Part shown: positions 47,484-57,554 of the stretch, in pieces
How positions within the stretch are numbered: position 1 is the first letter of the stretch
How the letters are laid out: every line of letters begins with the position of its first letter
NCBI RefSeq assembly: GCF_014841115.1
Contig: NZ_JACYTP010000017.1
Span: forward strand, 30,953-94,952
Origin: Photobacterium arenosum
GTDB lineage: Bacteria; Pseudomonadota; Gammaproteobacteria; Enterobacterales; Vibrionaceae
Reading direction: 5' to 3'
DNA: 64,000 nucleotides
Notes under the pieces: model-generated
What the model was told of the DNA's origin: nothing
Database searches by the model: none
The model's input: the letters and a program-made list of their open reading frames with translations, nothing else
Translations under genes and position numbers: made by a program

Positions 47484-50400
47484 ATGACAACACACACGCT
47501 ATTTTCTCTTCCATTGCCGAACAAAGCTGGCGACAAGCGCTTTGTGGGAAATGTCTCCGGTGCCGCCTTGGCGGTTGCCATTGCCGAACTGACGAAAAGC
47601 CATACAGGCCCGGTGCTGGCTGTGGTGCCGGATACGCAGACGGCATTGCGTTTACAGCCTGAAATCAGCCAGTTCTCTCAGGCCGAGGTCAATATTTTCC
47701 CCGACTGGGAAACCCTGCCTTATGACAGTTTTTCGCCACATCAGGACATCATTTCTGATCGCCTGGCCCGTTTATATCAACTGCCGACTCAGCAGGATGG
47801 TGTGCTGCTGGTTCCTGTCAGTACCTTGTTACAGCGCCTGACACCGCGCAGCTTTATTCACCAGCACGCTCTGCTGGTCAGCAAAGGTGATCGCCTGTCG
47901 TTGGAGAAGTTACGCCTGCAGCTTGAAGCCGCCGGTTACCGCCATGTCGATCAGGTAATGGAACACGGTGAGTACGCCAGCCGCGGCTCACTGCTTGATC
48001 TCTTCCCAATGGGAAACAATGAGCCCTTCCGGATTGATTTCTTTGATGACGAAGTGGATTCGATTCGTCAATTCGACCCGGAGTCGCAACTGTCGACCGG
48101 CGAGATCGACAATATTCACCTGCTGCCCGCGCACGAGTTTCCGACCGATGAAGTGGCCGTGGAAAACTTCCGCATGCGCTGGCGTGAGCAATTCGAAGCC
48201 CGCCGGGAGCCAGAGTCCATCTATCAGCAGGTGAGCAAGCGCACCTGGCCGGCAGGGATTGAATACTGGCAGCCGCTGTTTTTCGACAATACAGATACTT
48301 TGTTTGATTATCTGCCAGATAACACGCTGTTACTGACCATAGGCGATCTGGACAACGCAGCGGAACATTTTCTGCACGATGCCGAATACCGCTTTCAGGA
48401 GCGCCGTGTCGACCCGCTGCGCCCGCTTCTCGAACCTAAAGCCCTGTGGCTGACAACCGCAGAAATGTTCAGCGGATTTAAAACTCTGCCGCAAGTCAAA
48501 CTGAACAAAGCCCTGGAAGAAGACAAAGCCGGCCGGTTCAACCCGGCCATTTCGCCTGTGCCGGCGCTGACCATCAATCATCAGCTGAAAGAGCCCTTAT
48601 CGGCACTGCGTCAGTTTCAGGAAAGCTTCACCGGAAAAATCATCTTTTCCGTTGCCAGTGAAGGCCGCCGCGAAGCCTTGCTGGACTTGCTTGCCCGGAT
48701 AAAACTGCGCCCTATGGTCTGTCACAGCCTTGAAGAGGCCATGGCAGCCGCCAGTCAGTACACTCTGGTGATTGGGGCCGCAGAACAGGGTTTTATCCTC
48801 GATGAACCGGCTCTGGCTTTCATCTGTGAAAGTGATCTGCTGGGTGAGCGTGTAATTCAGCGCCGTCGCCGTGAGGACAAGCGCACTGTCAGCTCAGATA
48901 CCATTATCCGAAATCTGGCAGAGCTGAAAATTGGCCAGCCTGTGGTCCACCTTAACCATGGCATAGGCCGTTATCAGGGCTTGCAGACCCTCGAAGCCGG
49001 CGGCATTACCACTGAGTACGTCACCCTGGAATATCAGGGCGGGGCGAAACTCTATGTCCCCGTGGCATCCCTGCACCTTATCAGCCGCTATTCGGGCGGG
49101 GCAGAAGAAGCCGCCCCTATCCATAAACTGGGCAGTGAAAGCTGGCAAAAAGCCCGCAACAAAGCGGCAGAAAAAGTCCGTGATGTGGCGGCAGAGCTTC
49201 TGGATGTTTACGCCAAGCGTGAGCTGAAACCGGGTTTCAAATTTAAACTCGACCGCGAAGCCTATGCCGATTTCTGTACCGGATTCCCGTTCGAAGAAAC
49301 TCACGATCAGGCTATGGCCATCAATGCCGTGCTGTCGGATATGTGCCAGGCCAAAGCCATGGATCGCCTGGTGTGTGGTGATGTCGGTTTCGGTAAAACC
49401 GAAGTCGCAATGCGTGCAGCCTTTGTGGCCGTCGATAACAGCAAGCAAGTCACAGTGCTGGTACCAACCACTTTGCTCGCACAGCAGCATTTTGAAAATT
49501 TCCGCGACCGCTTTGCCAACACCCCGGTACGTGTGGAAGTGCTGTCCCGTTTCAAAACAGCAAAAGAACAAAAAGTGATTATGGAAGATGTCGCTAAGGG
49601 AAAAATTGATATCCTGATCGGCACGCACAAGCTGCTCAACGCCGAAGTGAAGTATCAGGATCTCGGCCTGCTGATTGTCGATGAGGAGCACCGCTTCGGC
49701 GTCCGCCAGAAAGAAAAACTGAAATCGCTGCGCGCAGACGTCGACATTCTCACGCTCACCGCTACCCCGATTCCGCGTACGCTGAATATGGCAATGAGCG
49801 GCATGCGCGATCTGTCTATTATCGCGACCCCGCCTGCCCGGCGTCTGGCGATCAAAACCTTCGTTCGCGAGCGTGAAGACCTGATCATCCGTGAAGCCGT
49901 ATTGCGTGAAATTATGCGCGGCGGGCAAGTGTATTTCCTGCACAACGACGTAGAAAGCATCGAAAAAACGGCGCAGGATCTGGCCGTTCTGATTCCTGAA
50001 GCGCGTATTACTACTGCCCATGGGCAGATGCGCGAACGTGAGCTGGAAAGAGTCATGAGCGACTTTTACCACCAGCGTTTTAACCTGCTGGTCTGCACGA
50101 CTATCATAGAAACCGGAATTGACGTCCCGACAGCAAACACCATAGTTATCAACCGGGCTGACCATCTTGGTCTGGCCCAGTTACATCAACTGCGTGGTCG
50201 CGTTGGCCGTTCGCACCACCAGGCCTATGCGTATCTGCTGACCCCGCATCCCAAGCGTATGACCAAAGACGCCGTGAAGCGCCTGGAGGCCATCGCGTCA
50301 CTGGAAGATCTGGGCGCAGGCTTTACACTGGCGACACACGATCTCGAAATACGCGGCGCAGGCGAACTGCTGGGCGATGAACAATCGGGCCAGATCCAGT

Positions 50401-50939
50401 CGGTTGGTTTTACGCTGTTCATGGAAATGCTGGAACAGGCAGTAGAAGCACTCAAAGCCGGCAAAGAGCCGTCGTTGGATGACCTGCTGCGCGAGCAGAC
50501 TGAAGTTGAACTGCGATTACCAGCGCTGCTGCCGGAAGATTACATCCCGGATATCAATACGCGACTATCCCTGTATAAACGTATTGCCAGTGCCGGCAAT
50601 GAAGACGCCCTTGACGAGTTAAAAGTGGAGCTGATTGACCGCTTTGGCCTGTTGCCGGATGCCGCTGCGAACCTGTTAACGCTCAATAAGCTGAAGCTGA
50701 AAGCAGCAAATCTGGGACTTCGTCGCATAGAAGCCGGAGAGAAAGGCGGTTATTTCGAATTTACTGAAAATGCTGCCATTGACCCCGGTTTCCTGGTCGG
50801 TCTGTTACAATCACAGCCACAGCGATTCAGAATGGATGGTCCAACCAAGCTGAAGGTCACGGCAACACTGACGGACCGCCGTGAGCGCATCAAGTATGTT
50901 GACGGCTTCCTAACACAATTAGCTGAAAACACCCTATAA
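47484..50939 (+). CDS. mfd: Transcription-repair coupling factor Mfd
   Basis: 1151 residues. The UvrB-homology module (about 1-340) is followed by the RNA polymerase-interaction domain near residues 470-550 (HLNHGIGRYQGL is its start). The RecG-like motor has Walker A GDVGFGKTEVA near residue 633, DEEH in LLIVDEEHRFG near 732, and the translocation motif LHQLRGRVGRS near 901. The C-terminal domain (TRCF) ends in a leucine-rich helix. It removes stalled RNA polymerase at DNA lesions and recruits UvrA. It is likely co-transcribed with the PilZ gene and csiV. Confidence 0.98.
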   Translation: MTTHTLFSLPLPNKAGDKRFVGNVSGAALAVAIAELTKSHTGPVLAVVPDTQTALRLQPEISQFSQAEVNIFPDWETLPYDSFSPHQDIISDRLARLYQLPTQQDGVLLVPVSTLLQRLTPRSFIHQHALLVSKGDRLSLEKLRLQLEAAGYRHVDQVMEHGEYASRGSLLDLFPMGNNEPFRIDFFDDEVDSIRQFDPESQLSTGEIDNIHLLPAHEFPTDEVAVENFRMRWREQFEARREPESIYQQVSKRTWPAGIEYWQPLFFDNTDTLFDYLPDNTLLLTIGDLDNAAEHFLHDAEYRFQERRVDPLRPLLEPKALWLTTAEMFSGFKTLPQVKLNKALEEDKAGRFNPAISPVPALTINHQLKEPLSALRQFQESFTGKIIFSVASEGRREALLDLLARIKLRPMVCHSLEEAMAAASQYTLVIGAAEQGFILDEPALAFICESDLLGERVIQRRRREDKRTVSSDTIIRNLAELKIGQPVVHLNHGIGRYQGLQTLEAGGITTEYVTLEYQGGAKLYVPVASLHLISRYSGGAEEAAPIHKLGSESWQKARNKAAEKVRDVAAELLDVYAKRELKPGFKFKLDREAYADFCTGFPFEETHDQAMAINAVLSDMCQAKAMDRLVCGDVGFGKTEVAMRAAFVAVDNSKQVTVLVPTTLLAQQHFENFRDRFANTPVRVEVLSRFKTAKEQKVIMEDVAKGKIDILIGTHKLLNAEVKYQDLGLLIVDEEHRFGVRQKEKLKSLRADVDILTLTATPIPRTLNMAMSGMRDLSIIATPPARRLAIKTFVREREDLIIREAVLREIMRGGQVYFLHNDVESIEKTAQDLAVLIPEARITTAHGQMRERELERVMSDFYHQRFNLLVCTTIIETGIDVPTANTIVINRADHLGLAQLHQLRGRVGRSHHQAYAYLLTPHPKRMTKDAVKRLEAIASLEDLGAGFTLATHDLEIRGAGELLGDEQSGQIQSVGFTLFMEMLEQAVEALKAGKEPSLDDLLREQTEVELRLPALLPEDYIPDINTRLSLYKRIASAGNEDALDELKVELIDRFGLLPDAAANLLTLNKLKLKAANLGLRRIEAGEKGGYFEFTENAAIDPGFLVGLLQSQPQRFRMDGPTKLKVTATLTDRRERIKYVDGFLTQLAENTL

Positions 50940-50967
50940 TGGCTGCATACCAGTGCGGAGTATAACC

Positions 50968-51789
50968 TTGAAAAATCTGATTTATTTGCTGCTGCTTGCC
51001 ATCAGCCTGCCAAGTTTCGCAGCACGACAATTTGACATTGAAGTCATTATCTTCAAGCGAAATATTGATCCGGGGCAAACGGCTGAATCCTGGCCGGATC
51101 AGGCAGAGCCTCTGAATTACAGTGGCACAGTGCGACTGAACAATATGGCGCAACTGGCAAACAGAGGCATTACGCCTATGCCGGCAAGCCGATTTAAGCT
51201 GAGCGAACAGTATCAGCGCCTGAAGAGTCATGCCGGTTTCGCCCCACTTGCTCACTTTGGCTGGCGGCAAGGGGATCTCAGCAAAGCACAGGCACCGACT
51301 TTTCACTTAACCGCTGGCCGGGATTTCTCAGGTCAGTTTCTGCAAGACGGCACCTCTAAAGCTGAAGCTGCGCGCCATGGCCTGAACAGCAGCGAAATGA
51401 CAGCACCGCCCAGCTTTGATCTTGCTTCCGGTGAAGTCACGCAAGCAGAGCCTTCTCCGGCAGCAAGTAAGCCGCTGTATGAGCTTGAAGGGAAAATTCA
51501 GGTCTATGTGAATCACTTTCTTTTCACCAATACCCAGTTGGATTTACGTGAGCCTGGCCGCCGTGAAGTGGTTGTCGGCACCGAGCCATTAGACAGCCTG
51601 GATCCAAACCAGAGCGGCACGGTTCAGTACGGACAGCTGCAGGAAGTGAAAAAGAAAATAGAGGTTGAAGAATTCCTCAAAGCATTCCGCTTTGACCAGC
51701 AGCGTAAAATGCGAAGCGGTGAAACCCATTACCTTGATCACCCGCTGATGGGAATGGTAGTACAAATCCGCCGCCTTGATTCAGAATAA
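50968..51789 (+). CDS. csiV: Periplasmic protein CsiV
   Basis: 273 residues. The best start is a TTG at 50968, which has GGAG seven bases upstream and gives KNLIYLLLLAISLPSFAA, a clean signal peptide; the GTG at 50953 would place the Shine-Dalgarno inside the gene. The mature part begins RQFDIEVIIFKRN, typical of the CsiV family, which in V. cholerae binds peptidoglycan and is needed for activity of the bifunctional synthase PBP1a via LpoA. It is 28 bp downstream of mfd with a terminator after it. lpoB in the same window hints at a second PBP activator. Confidence 0.85.
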   Translation: MKNLIYLLLLAISLPSFAARQFDIEVIIFKRNIDPGQTAESWPDQAEPLNYSGTVRLNNMAQLANRGITPMPASRFKLSEQYQRLKSHAGFAPLAHFGWRQGDLSKAQAPTFHLTAGRDFSGQFLQDGTSKAEAARHGLNSSEMTAPPSFDLASGEVTQAEPSPAASKPLYELEGKIQVYVNHFLFTNTQLDLREPGRREVVVGTEPLDSLDPNQSGTVQYGQLQEVKKKIEVEEFLKAFRFDQQRKMRSGETHYLDHPLMGMVVQIRRLDSE

Positions 51790-51800
51790 CAGCTTTTGCG

Positions 51801-51823
51801 AGGGGCCATCCGGCCCCTTTTTC
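51801..51823 (+). terminator. Terminator after csiV
   Basis: AGGGGCC (51801-51807) and GGCCCCT (51812-51818) with an ATCC loop are followed by TTTTT. The stem is short but perfectly paired and GC-rich. Confidence 0.75.
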
Positions 51824-51848
51824 CGTTTACTGTCTGCAGGAATCACCG

Positions 51849-52421
51849 ATGAAGCTGGACTTCATACTCACCACTCCCCGCCTTTACCTGCGACCCTACA
51901 AAATTGCGGATGTTGACGACAACCTGTCCGCAGTACTGGAATCGCAGCCGGATTTAAAGCCCTGGGTCGAGTGGTGTCATGATGGCTATGACCAACAGGA
52001 TGCACACGCCTGGCTGTCGGCTTCTCAGATGAACTGGAAAATCGACAATGGCTACGAACTGGCAATTTTTACCCGCCGTGACGACAAATTTTTAGGTACT
52101 GTGTGTCTGAATAATCTGTCTCAGCTGACCAATTCTGCTGAGTTGGGTTACTGGATACGAAGCAGGTGCCATCGTCAGGGGTATGCGACAGAAGCGATTG
52201 TCGCTCTGGCGCGTTTTGCGTTTGATACGCTGGCACTGACCCGGCTGGAAATCGTGGTACACATCACCAATACACCCAGCCAGAAAACAGCTGAACGCAC
52301 AGGCGCCCTGTTCGAATCTCTGAGCCGGAACCGGATTTACACACATGGCAAAGCTTGCGATGGCATGGTCTACTCACTGATCCCGCAGGACTTGGCACCT
52401 AAACGCAACCGGATAGGCTAA
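51849..52421 (+). CDS. GNAT acetyltransferase, RimJ/RimL type
   Basis: 190 residues with the GNAT fold in the RimJ/RimL arrangement: LTTPRLYLRPYKIADVDD at the start, GYWIRSRCHRQGYATEAIVA as the acetyl-CoA loop (residues about 97-116), and NTPSQKTAERTGALFE near the end. Family members acetylate protein N-termini (ribosomal S5, L12) or small molecules. The target is unknown. It starts 26 bp after the csiV terminator. Confidence 0.88.
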   Translation: MKLDFILTTPRLYLRPYKIADVDDNLSAVLESQPDLKPWVEWCHDGYDQQDAHAWLSASQMNWKIDNGYELAIFTRRDDKFLGTVCLNNLSQLTNSAELGYWIRSRCHRQGYATEAIVALARFAFDTLALTRLEIVVHITNTPSQKTAERTGALFESLSRNRIYTHGKACDGMVYSLIPQDLAPKRNRIG

Positions 52422-52490
52422 GATAGCCACATAACCTCGGGTTACTTGGCTATATTCATCAAAGACAATACAAAAAAGGTAGGAATATCA

Positions 52491-52964
52491 GTGTTTAAAA
52501 TTATTCTCGCGATCATTATCATCGGCTTGGTGATTTTCTTCTTTCAACGCAGCCAGAACAATAAGCAGCTGGCAGTTCAAAATGCAGAAGAAGGCCAAGC
52601 CTTCCTTGAAGCCAATAAAAACCAGGATGGGGTTAAAACCACAGCCTCAGGCTTGCAATATACTGTGCTGAAATCAGGCACGGGAACGGAGCACCCCAAG
52701 GCATCGGACAAGGTGACTGTCCACTACCACGGTACCCTGATTGACGGCACAGTGTTTGATAGCTCTGTTGAGCGCGGTGAGCCGATCGCTTTCAACCTCA
52801 ATCAGGTGATCAAAGGCTGGACAGAAGGACTTCAGCTGATGGTTGAAGGGGAAAAAGTACGTTTATTTATCCCGGCTGAACTGGCGTATGGTAACCGCTC
52901 TATGGGTAATATCGGTCCCGGATCTGTGCTGATTTTCGATGTCGAATTATTAAAAATCAATTGA
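52491..52964 (+). CDS. Membrane-anchored FKBP-type peptidyl-prolyl isomerase
   Basis: 157 residues from a GTG at 52491, chosen because AGGA lies six bases upstream and the product then begins with a membrane anchor ([17 protein letters not shown], residues 2-18). The upstream in-frame TTG lacks both features. The FKBP domain (residues about 60-157) has [30 protein letters not shown] and IPAELAYG, including the active-site tryptophan and tyrosine. It is likely to act in the periplasm. It ends with a strong terminator facing ndh. Confidence 0.88.
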   Translation: MFKIILAIIIIGLVIFFFQRSQNNKQLAVQNAEEGQAFLEANKNQDGVKTTASGLQYTVLKSGTGTEHPKASDKVTVHYHGTLIDGTVFDSSVERGEPIAFNLNQVIKGWTEGLQLMVEGEKVRLFIPAELAYGNRSMGNIGPGSVLIFDVELLKIN

Positions 52965-53010
52965 TAGCCAAACCCTCACCACCGCCCGTGACAGGTGCGG
53001 TTAGAGATAA

Positions 53011-53040
53011 CAAAAAACCGCCGTTTCAGGCGGTTTTTTG
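53011..53040. terminator. Bidirectional terminator between the FKBP gene and ndh
   Basis: A perfect 12-bp stem, CAAAAAACCGCC (53011-53022) and GGCGGTTTTTTG (53029-53040), has a six-base loop and T-runs on both strands. Confidence 0.92.
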
Positions 53041-53076
53041 TATGAGTGCCAGCTCCAAGTGTCTGACACAATAGTC

Positions 53077-54366
53077 TTAGTGTAGCTTGAGGTTGGGACG
53101 CAGCACGCGGTTAATTCGTCCAACCAGCATCATCAGGCTGGTCTTGAAGAAACCGTGCAGCGCAATATGGTGCATCCGGTACAACGAAATATACATCACG
53201 CGGGCAATACGGCCCTCAATCATCATCGACCCTTTGGTCAGGTTACCCATCAGGCTCCCGACGGTAGAAAAACGACTCAGGGAAACCAGCGAACCATGAT
53301 CCACAAAGACATAAGGCTTCTGCGCACGATCTGTCAGCTTAGCGACGATATTTGAAAAGCAGCGGCTGGCCATCTGATGAGCCGACTGTGCCCGAGGCGG
53401 AACCAGAGTACCGTCCTTCTGCGTACAGGCAGCCAGATCCCCAATCACATAAATATCATCGTCACGGGTGGTCTGCAGCGTGTCTTTCACCACCAGCTGG
53501 TTAATACGGTTCGTTTCCAGTCCCGCAATGTCTTTGATAAAATCCGGGGCTTTAATACCCGCCGCCCAAACCATCAGTTTGGCCGGAATATGCTGACCGT
53601 CTTTGGTTGTCAGGCCGGTTTCATCCGCTTTAACCACCATGGTTGCCGTGTGTACTTTGACGCCCAGCTTAGTCAGCTCGGTATGCGCAGCAGCTGAAAT
53701 GCGAGGCGGCAACGCAGGCAAAATACGCTCACCGGCTTCAATCAGGTTGACGTTCAGTCGGGAACTGTCCAGATCACCAAAGCCGTACAAACGCAGCTCT
53801 TTCACGGCATTATGCAGCTCCGCGGACAATTCCACTCCGGTAGCACCCGCACCGACAATAGCGATATCAACCGTTTTCTGCTCTTTGTGTGCATGCAGCT
53901 TCAGAAACTGGTTATTCATTTCAGTCCTGAATTTATGTGCCTGCGCCGGACTGTCCAGGAAAATACAATGCTCTCGCACCCCGGGTGTATTGAAGTCATT
54001 ACATTTCGAGCCGATAGCCAGAACCAGAATATCGTATTCAATCTCGCGCTCGGGGATCAGCAGTTCATCGTGCTCATCGTAAAGCGGATGCAATGTGATG
54101 CTTTTGCGATCGCGGTCTATGTCTTTCAGCGCACCCAATTGGAAATCGAAATGATGATTTTTGGCATGCGCACGGTAGCTCAATGCGTCAACGCCCTCAT
54201 CCAGCGAGCCGGTCGCCACTTCATGTAACAGTGGTTTCCACAGATGACTGCTGTTTTTGTCTACCAGGGTAACGTTTGCCTTTCGTTTACGGCCTAAGGT
54301 GCGCCCTAGTTTGGTGGCCAATTCCAGGCCCCCGGCACCGCCTCCAACTACGATGATTCTCGTCAC
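53077..54366 (-). CDS. ndh: Type II NADH:quinone oxidoreductase
   Basis: 429 residues. The FAD-binding Rossmann motif GGGAGGLE is at residues 8-15, the NADH-binding [13 protein letters not shown] near 172, and the flavin aspartate in YVIGDLAAC near 300. The C-terminal basic amphipathic region ([29 protein letters not shown]) anchors it to the inner membrane. It oxidises NADH without proton pumping. It is followed by the terminator shared with the FKBP gene, and ycfP lies upstream on the same strand, as in E. coli. Confidence 0.95.
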   Translation of the reverse strand: MTRIIVVGGGAGGLELATKLGRTLGRKRKANVTLVDKNSSHLWKPLLHEVATGSLDEGVDALSYRAHAKNHHFDFQLGALKDIDRDRKSITLHPLYDEHDELLIPEREIEYDILVLAIGSKCNDFNTPGVREHCIFLDSPAQAHKFRTEMNNQFLKLHAHKEQKTVDIAIVGAGATGVELSAELHNAVKELRLYGFGDLDSSRLNVNLIEAGERILPALPPRISAAAHTELTKLGVKVHTATMVVKADETGLTTKDGQHIPAKLMVWAAGIKAPDFIKDIAGLETNRINQLVVKDTLQTTRDDDIYVIGDLAACTQKDGTLVPPRAQSAHQMASRCFSNIVAKLTDRAQKPYVFVDHGSLVSLSRFSTVGSLMGNLTKGSMMIEGRIARVMYISLYRMHHIALHGFFKTSLMMLVGRINRVLRPNLKLH

Positions 54367-54499
54367 AGTCTTTTTCCTCTAGTTTTTATAAATCTTGCAC
54401 AAACCGGCAGGGACATTGCCCTGCCAGGTAAAAATTCTGACTGACGTAGAGTTGGGCAGAGGATCGTTTCAATCCATCTGCGGAGGGAGAGGCATATAC

Positions 54500-55042
54500 T
54501 CAATTGGTTGCTTTAAATTGCTTTATTGCTTGTAAGTGCTGGGAGATTTTCTTGAATTTATGCGTTTGTGTATCGTCCCAGATCACTTGGTAATATGCGT
54601 CCAATGTTCTATTTATGGATCGATTATCTAACACTTCATCATTAGTTGAAAGTATACAGAGGCACTTCCCGATATTTTTTTCTCTGAAATCAGACACGCA
54701 TTTTGTTGCTATATCTTCGTACTCTTCCGGCCGGTCTATTTTCTTCTGCATATTTGTTTCAGGATGTAAATTTGGGTTAATGATTACTTGCTTGATACCA
54801 CAGAGAAAGCCGATACGCTCAGCCCAGTAACCCCCCAGCCCTACGCCACATATCAACGGATGTGCATCATCGCTGGCAGCAATGAGTTTATCCACTTTTT
54901 TAAGCAAATATTGCATATCGTGTTTGGGATGAAGTGTACTATAAGTCACTGCGCGAACATCGGGATCGATAAATTGCAGCTGAAGCACTTTTTCGTGGTT
55001 GCCAGGGCTGGTGGAATCAAAACCATGCAGATAAATGATCAT
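54500..55042 (-). CDS. ycfP: YcfP family (UPF0227) alpha/beta-hydrolase-like protein
   Basis: 180 residues, colinear with E. coli Ycf[11 protein letters not shown] at the start, [47 protein letters not shown]. The fold is an alpha/beta hydrolase, but the nucleophile elbow reads GVGLGG, with no serine; this is conserved in the E. coli protein, so catalysis of the usual kind is doubtful. A perfect 7-bp hairpin at 54406-54425 without a T-run lies downstream, before ndh. Confidence 0.9.
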   Translation of the reverse strand: MIIYLHGFDSTSPGNHEKVLQLQFIDPDVRAVTYSTLHPKHDMQYLLKKVDKLIAASDDAHPLICGVGLGGYWAERIGFLCGIKQVIINPNLHPETNMQKKIDRPEEYEDIATKCVSDFREKNIGKCLCILSTNDEVLDNRSINRTLDAYYQVIWDDTQTHKFKKISQHLQAIKQFKATN

Positions 55043-55144
55043 AGTGAAGCGACTCCTGAAAAATGTCCGTATTGAGGTTAATAACTATACGGCATTCCCT
55101 CTTACCCACAAAGTTAAAGTGGTTAACCTGGTCATTGATAATGG

Positions 55145-55999
55145 TTACTGTTGGATTAACACGGCGATTTCTTTGCGCGTGTCGGTTAATTTATTTATCA
55201 GGTACTGGCGCTGAGAAGAAGACAAACTCTGATTCAGCTGCGCCATTAAGGTAAATCGGCGCTGAAGGTATTGGTCTAATTGAGACTGTACCGGCGCATA
55301 GCGAAGACCGACAACATCTCTTAATAACCTCTCGAACCTGGCATCAAATTCCGGACGGTGACGCTGTGACAATAGCGCCTGCCATTGCTGATAAAGCCCG
55401 CGACGCGCAGAAAAAAAGACCGGCTCAATATCCAACTGGTACTTTGCCAGTTCTTCAATAATGGTTTGTTGCTCTTCCGTCAGTGAACCAATCCATTCCT
55501 TGCTGAATTTCTCAAATCTGGTGGTATAGCGCTGAAGTTTCTCTTTCTGGCTTAACTTATCTCTTTTGACCCGAAGTTCATCCAGTTCCTTATTGATCTT
55601 ACTGTTAATCTGATCAATCTGGATATTACTCAGGTATCGCAGCAGGTTTGCCGCCGGAGGGGTAAAAACTGAAGCACTCTGCTCTGCCAGTGCCGTAAAG
55701 CTATAGTGGTAACTTCTTATTTGCTCTGAAGTCAGCGGACGTTGCAGATCCTGCTGAAATTCAAGAATATGCTGATGCAGTTTTGGCAATTCCTGACGAC
55801 GGTGCACAGCCTGAGCCTGTAACAGCTCGCTTTCAAACCGGGATGCCTGCGCCGGGGTCAGGCTGACATAATCATCCAGATACCAGGGAACCCAATAGTT
55901 CATCGTGTTATAGGCAAGGCGGGCGGCACACCCCGAGAGAAAAGCCAATACACACAACAACAGTAACGGACGATACCAACGAGCACAGGCTAGACTCAC
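55145..55999 (-). CDS. DUF6279 family lipoprotein
   Basis: 284 residues from a GTG at 55999, selected because GGAGG lies eight bases upstream; a TTG at 56047 adjacent to the thiK stop is the longer alternative. The signal sequence ends in a lipobox (LAFLSGC), followed by an all-helical, Gln/Leu-rich domain (LTPAQASRFESELLQAQAV, LTEEQQTIIEEL, SLSSSQRQYLINKLTD). The family is unnamed. It occupies the position held by nagZ in E. coli, between thiK and ycfP. Confidence 0.82.
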   Translation of the reverse strand: MSLACARWYRPLLLLCVLAFLSGCAARLAYNTMNYWVPWYLDDYVSLTPAQASRFESELLQAQAVHRRQELPKLHQHILEFQQDLQRPLTSEQIRSYHYSFTALAEQSASVFTPPAANLLRYLSNIQIDQINSKINKELDELRVKRDKLSQKEKLQRYTTRFEKFSKEWIGSLTEEQQTIIEELAKYQLDIEPVFFSARRGLYQQWQALLSQRHRPEFDARFERLLRDVVGLRYAPVQSQLDQYLQRRFTLMAQLNQSLSSSQRQYLINKLTDTRKEIAVLIQQ

Positions 56000-56047
56000 G
56001 CGTACTTCCTCCAGAAACTGTCTGACAGGTTTACCCGGCGATAGCAA

Positions 56048-56893
56048 TCAGGCAACAGCCAATTTCGCTAACAATGCTTTTGCCTCAATACGATAGGTGT
56101 CATCCTGCCACAAATTTGCGCCAGCATAATACCAAAGCATAGCCAAGAAATCGCACCAGGGTAGCCACTGCTGCACAGCTTCTGAGACAAGCTCCGGGTC
56201 ACCCCCCTGATAACGGCAGTAGTGCTGCGCAGCCGTTACAACTTCAAGCTGGTTGGCCTGAACCGTCAGCGCCAGATCCAGCATAGGGTCACCGGCCGCC
56301 GCATACTCCCAGTCAATCACGGCCAACTCTCCGCCCGGACGTTGAATGAGATTGTAAAATCCCAGATCATGATGGCAACAGGTGTCTGGAAACCCACTTT
56401 GAGGAATATGGCTGAAATAATGTGCGCATACTGATGCCAGTTCTTCCCCGTTATCCTCCGGTGAGATGGCAGCAAGATACTGTTCAGCCCGCTGACGTAC
56501 GGCTAAACGCCAGCCAGGCAAAGGTAACCGGTGAATCTTGGCCTGCAAAGCCATCATCACGGCTGGCGATGGGGAATGAGTACAAACCTCTCCTGCTATC
56601 CACTCCACAAGTATACCGGCTGGCGTTTCTGCAATTGGATGCGGGGCAAACGGGCAAGGCTGAATCGCTGACAACAGCTGATATTCTTGCTGACGGTCAA
56701 CGCCAAATGCCTGGCTGGCCGGGCTGACAGGACGCCAGACCGCGTGTGAATCAGAAGAGGTAGAGGAGTGCAGAACAAGCTGCCAGCATCGGTTACTGAG
56801 CCCGCCCCCCAAAGGGCGGGCATTCAGCACATCGAAACCAGCAATGCGGGAGAATGGCCATTCTTCCGGCTGAATAGACGATGAGTCAGGCAC
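56048..56893 (-). CDS. thiK: Thiamine kinase
   Basis: 281 residues of the aminoglycoside phosphotransferase/choline kinase fold. A glycine-rich loop PLGGGLSNRCWQL (residues 27-39) precedes the catalytic motif HHDLGFYN at 174-181 and the metal-binding aspartate in VIDWEYAAAGDP near 194. E. coli ThiK phosphorylates thiamine for salvage. Placement between lpoB and the envelope genes is as in E. coli; the lpoB stop and this start are adjacent. Confidence 0.85.
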   Translation of the reverse strand: MPDSSSIQPEEWPFSRIAGFDVLNARPLGGGLSNRCWQLVLHSSTSSDSHAVWRPVSPASQAFGVDRQQEYQLLSAIQPCPFAPHPIAETPAGILVEWIAGEVCTHSPSPAVMMALQAKIHRLPLPGWRLAVRQRAEQYLAAISPEDNGEELASVCAHYFSHIPQSGFPDTCCHHDLGFYNLIQRPGGELAVIDWEYAAAGDPMLDLALTVQANQLEVVTAAQHYCRYQGGDPELVSEAVQQWLPWCDFLAMLWYYAGANLWQDDTYRIEAKALLAKLAVA

Positions 56894-57484
56894 TTACCAG
56901 CCCAGCAAGCGTTTGGCTTCCTGCTTACGGATTTCAGTTTCATCCGCCCACTCAATCAAGCCGGTTTCCAGATCCATCAGGCGCATAGTCATTTTATAAT
57001 ACACGTCTTTATCGCTGCCTGATTGCTTCACGATACTGGCAAGGTTGCCGTACATCATATATTCCGCGCCAACCATCTTGCCAAACTGAATCGCCGTACT
57101 TTGATTAACCAGTTCATCGTTATTCTGGAAGTTCAGTTGCTTACGAACAGCTTCTACACGCGTCATATCGACAAAACGGAACTTACCTGAGTTGAGCATT
57201 CGCGTGCTGATTGAATCGGTAATAGATTCTGTATCGATGTGCTCGCTGGTTTTATTTTTGATGCTGTCCACCACTATGATAGGACGCTTACCGGCAGTAA
57301 TCGCGCCCACTGAGCCCGATGCCAGCATGCTGTCTGTCATGTTTTCCGCAATCTTTTGCAGGTCTGTCGAGCCGAATTCAGAAGTCGTGGTTTCTACCCC
57401 CTGAGCATCTCCATAAGTTACCTGTTTTGCACACCCCCCCATCAGGGCAGCAATTCCCACTAAAGCTATGACGCGTTTTTTCAT
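56894..57484 (-). CDS. lpoB: Penicillin-binding protein activator LpoB
   Basis: 196 residues. A signal peptide with lipobox (LMGGC, cysteine at residue 18) is followed by a short linker and an LpoB/CsgG-like domain: ENMTDSMLASG, IIVVDSIKNKTSEHIDT, VRKQLNFQN, EYMMYGNLASIVKQ. It is an outer-membrane lipoprotein that stimulates PBP1b. It lies between ycfL and thiK, as in E. coli. The linker is much shorter than in E. coli LpoB. Confidence 0.9.
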   Translation of the reverse strand: MKKRVIALVGIAALMGGCAKQVTYGDAQGVETTTSEFGSTDLQKIAENMTDSMLASGSVGAITAGKRPIIVVDSIKNKTSEHIDTESITDSISTRMLNSGKFRFVDMTRVEAVRKQLNFQNNDELVNQSTAIQFGKMVGAEYMMYGNLASIVKQSGSDKDVYYKMTMRLMDLETGLIEWADETEIRKQEAKRLLGW

Positions 57485-57554
57485 TTCTAACCCTTAATCG
57501 GTTTTTATCATTCTTGGAATAATGAGGTGATTACAATCAGCCCACTAAACTTGC

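Noticed and set aside
52310..52325. TTCGAATC run resembling a tRNA T-loop
   Set aside because: It lies inside the GNAT coding sequence and no acceptor, D or anticodon stem surrounds it.
54406..54425. Perfect 7-bp hairpin between ycfP and ndh as a terminator
   Set aside because: No T-run on either side; ycfP and ndh are probably co-transcribed or separately promoted, and termination cannot be claimed.
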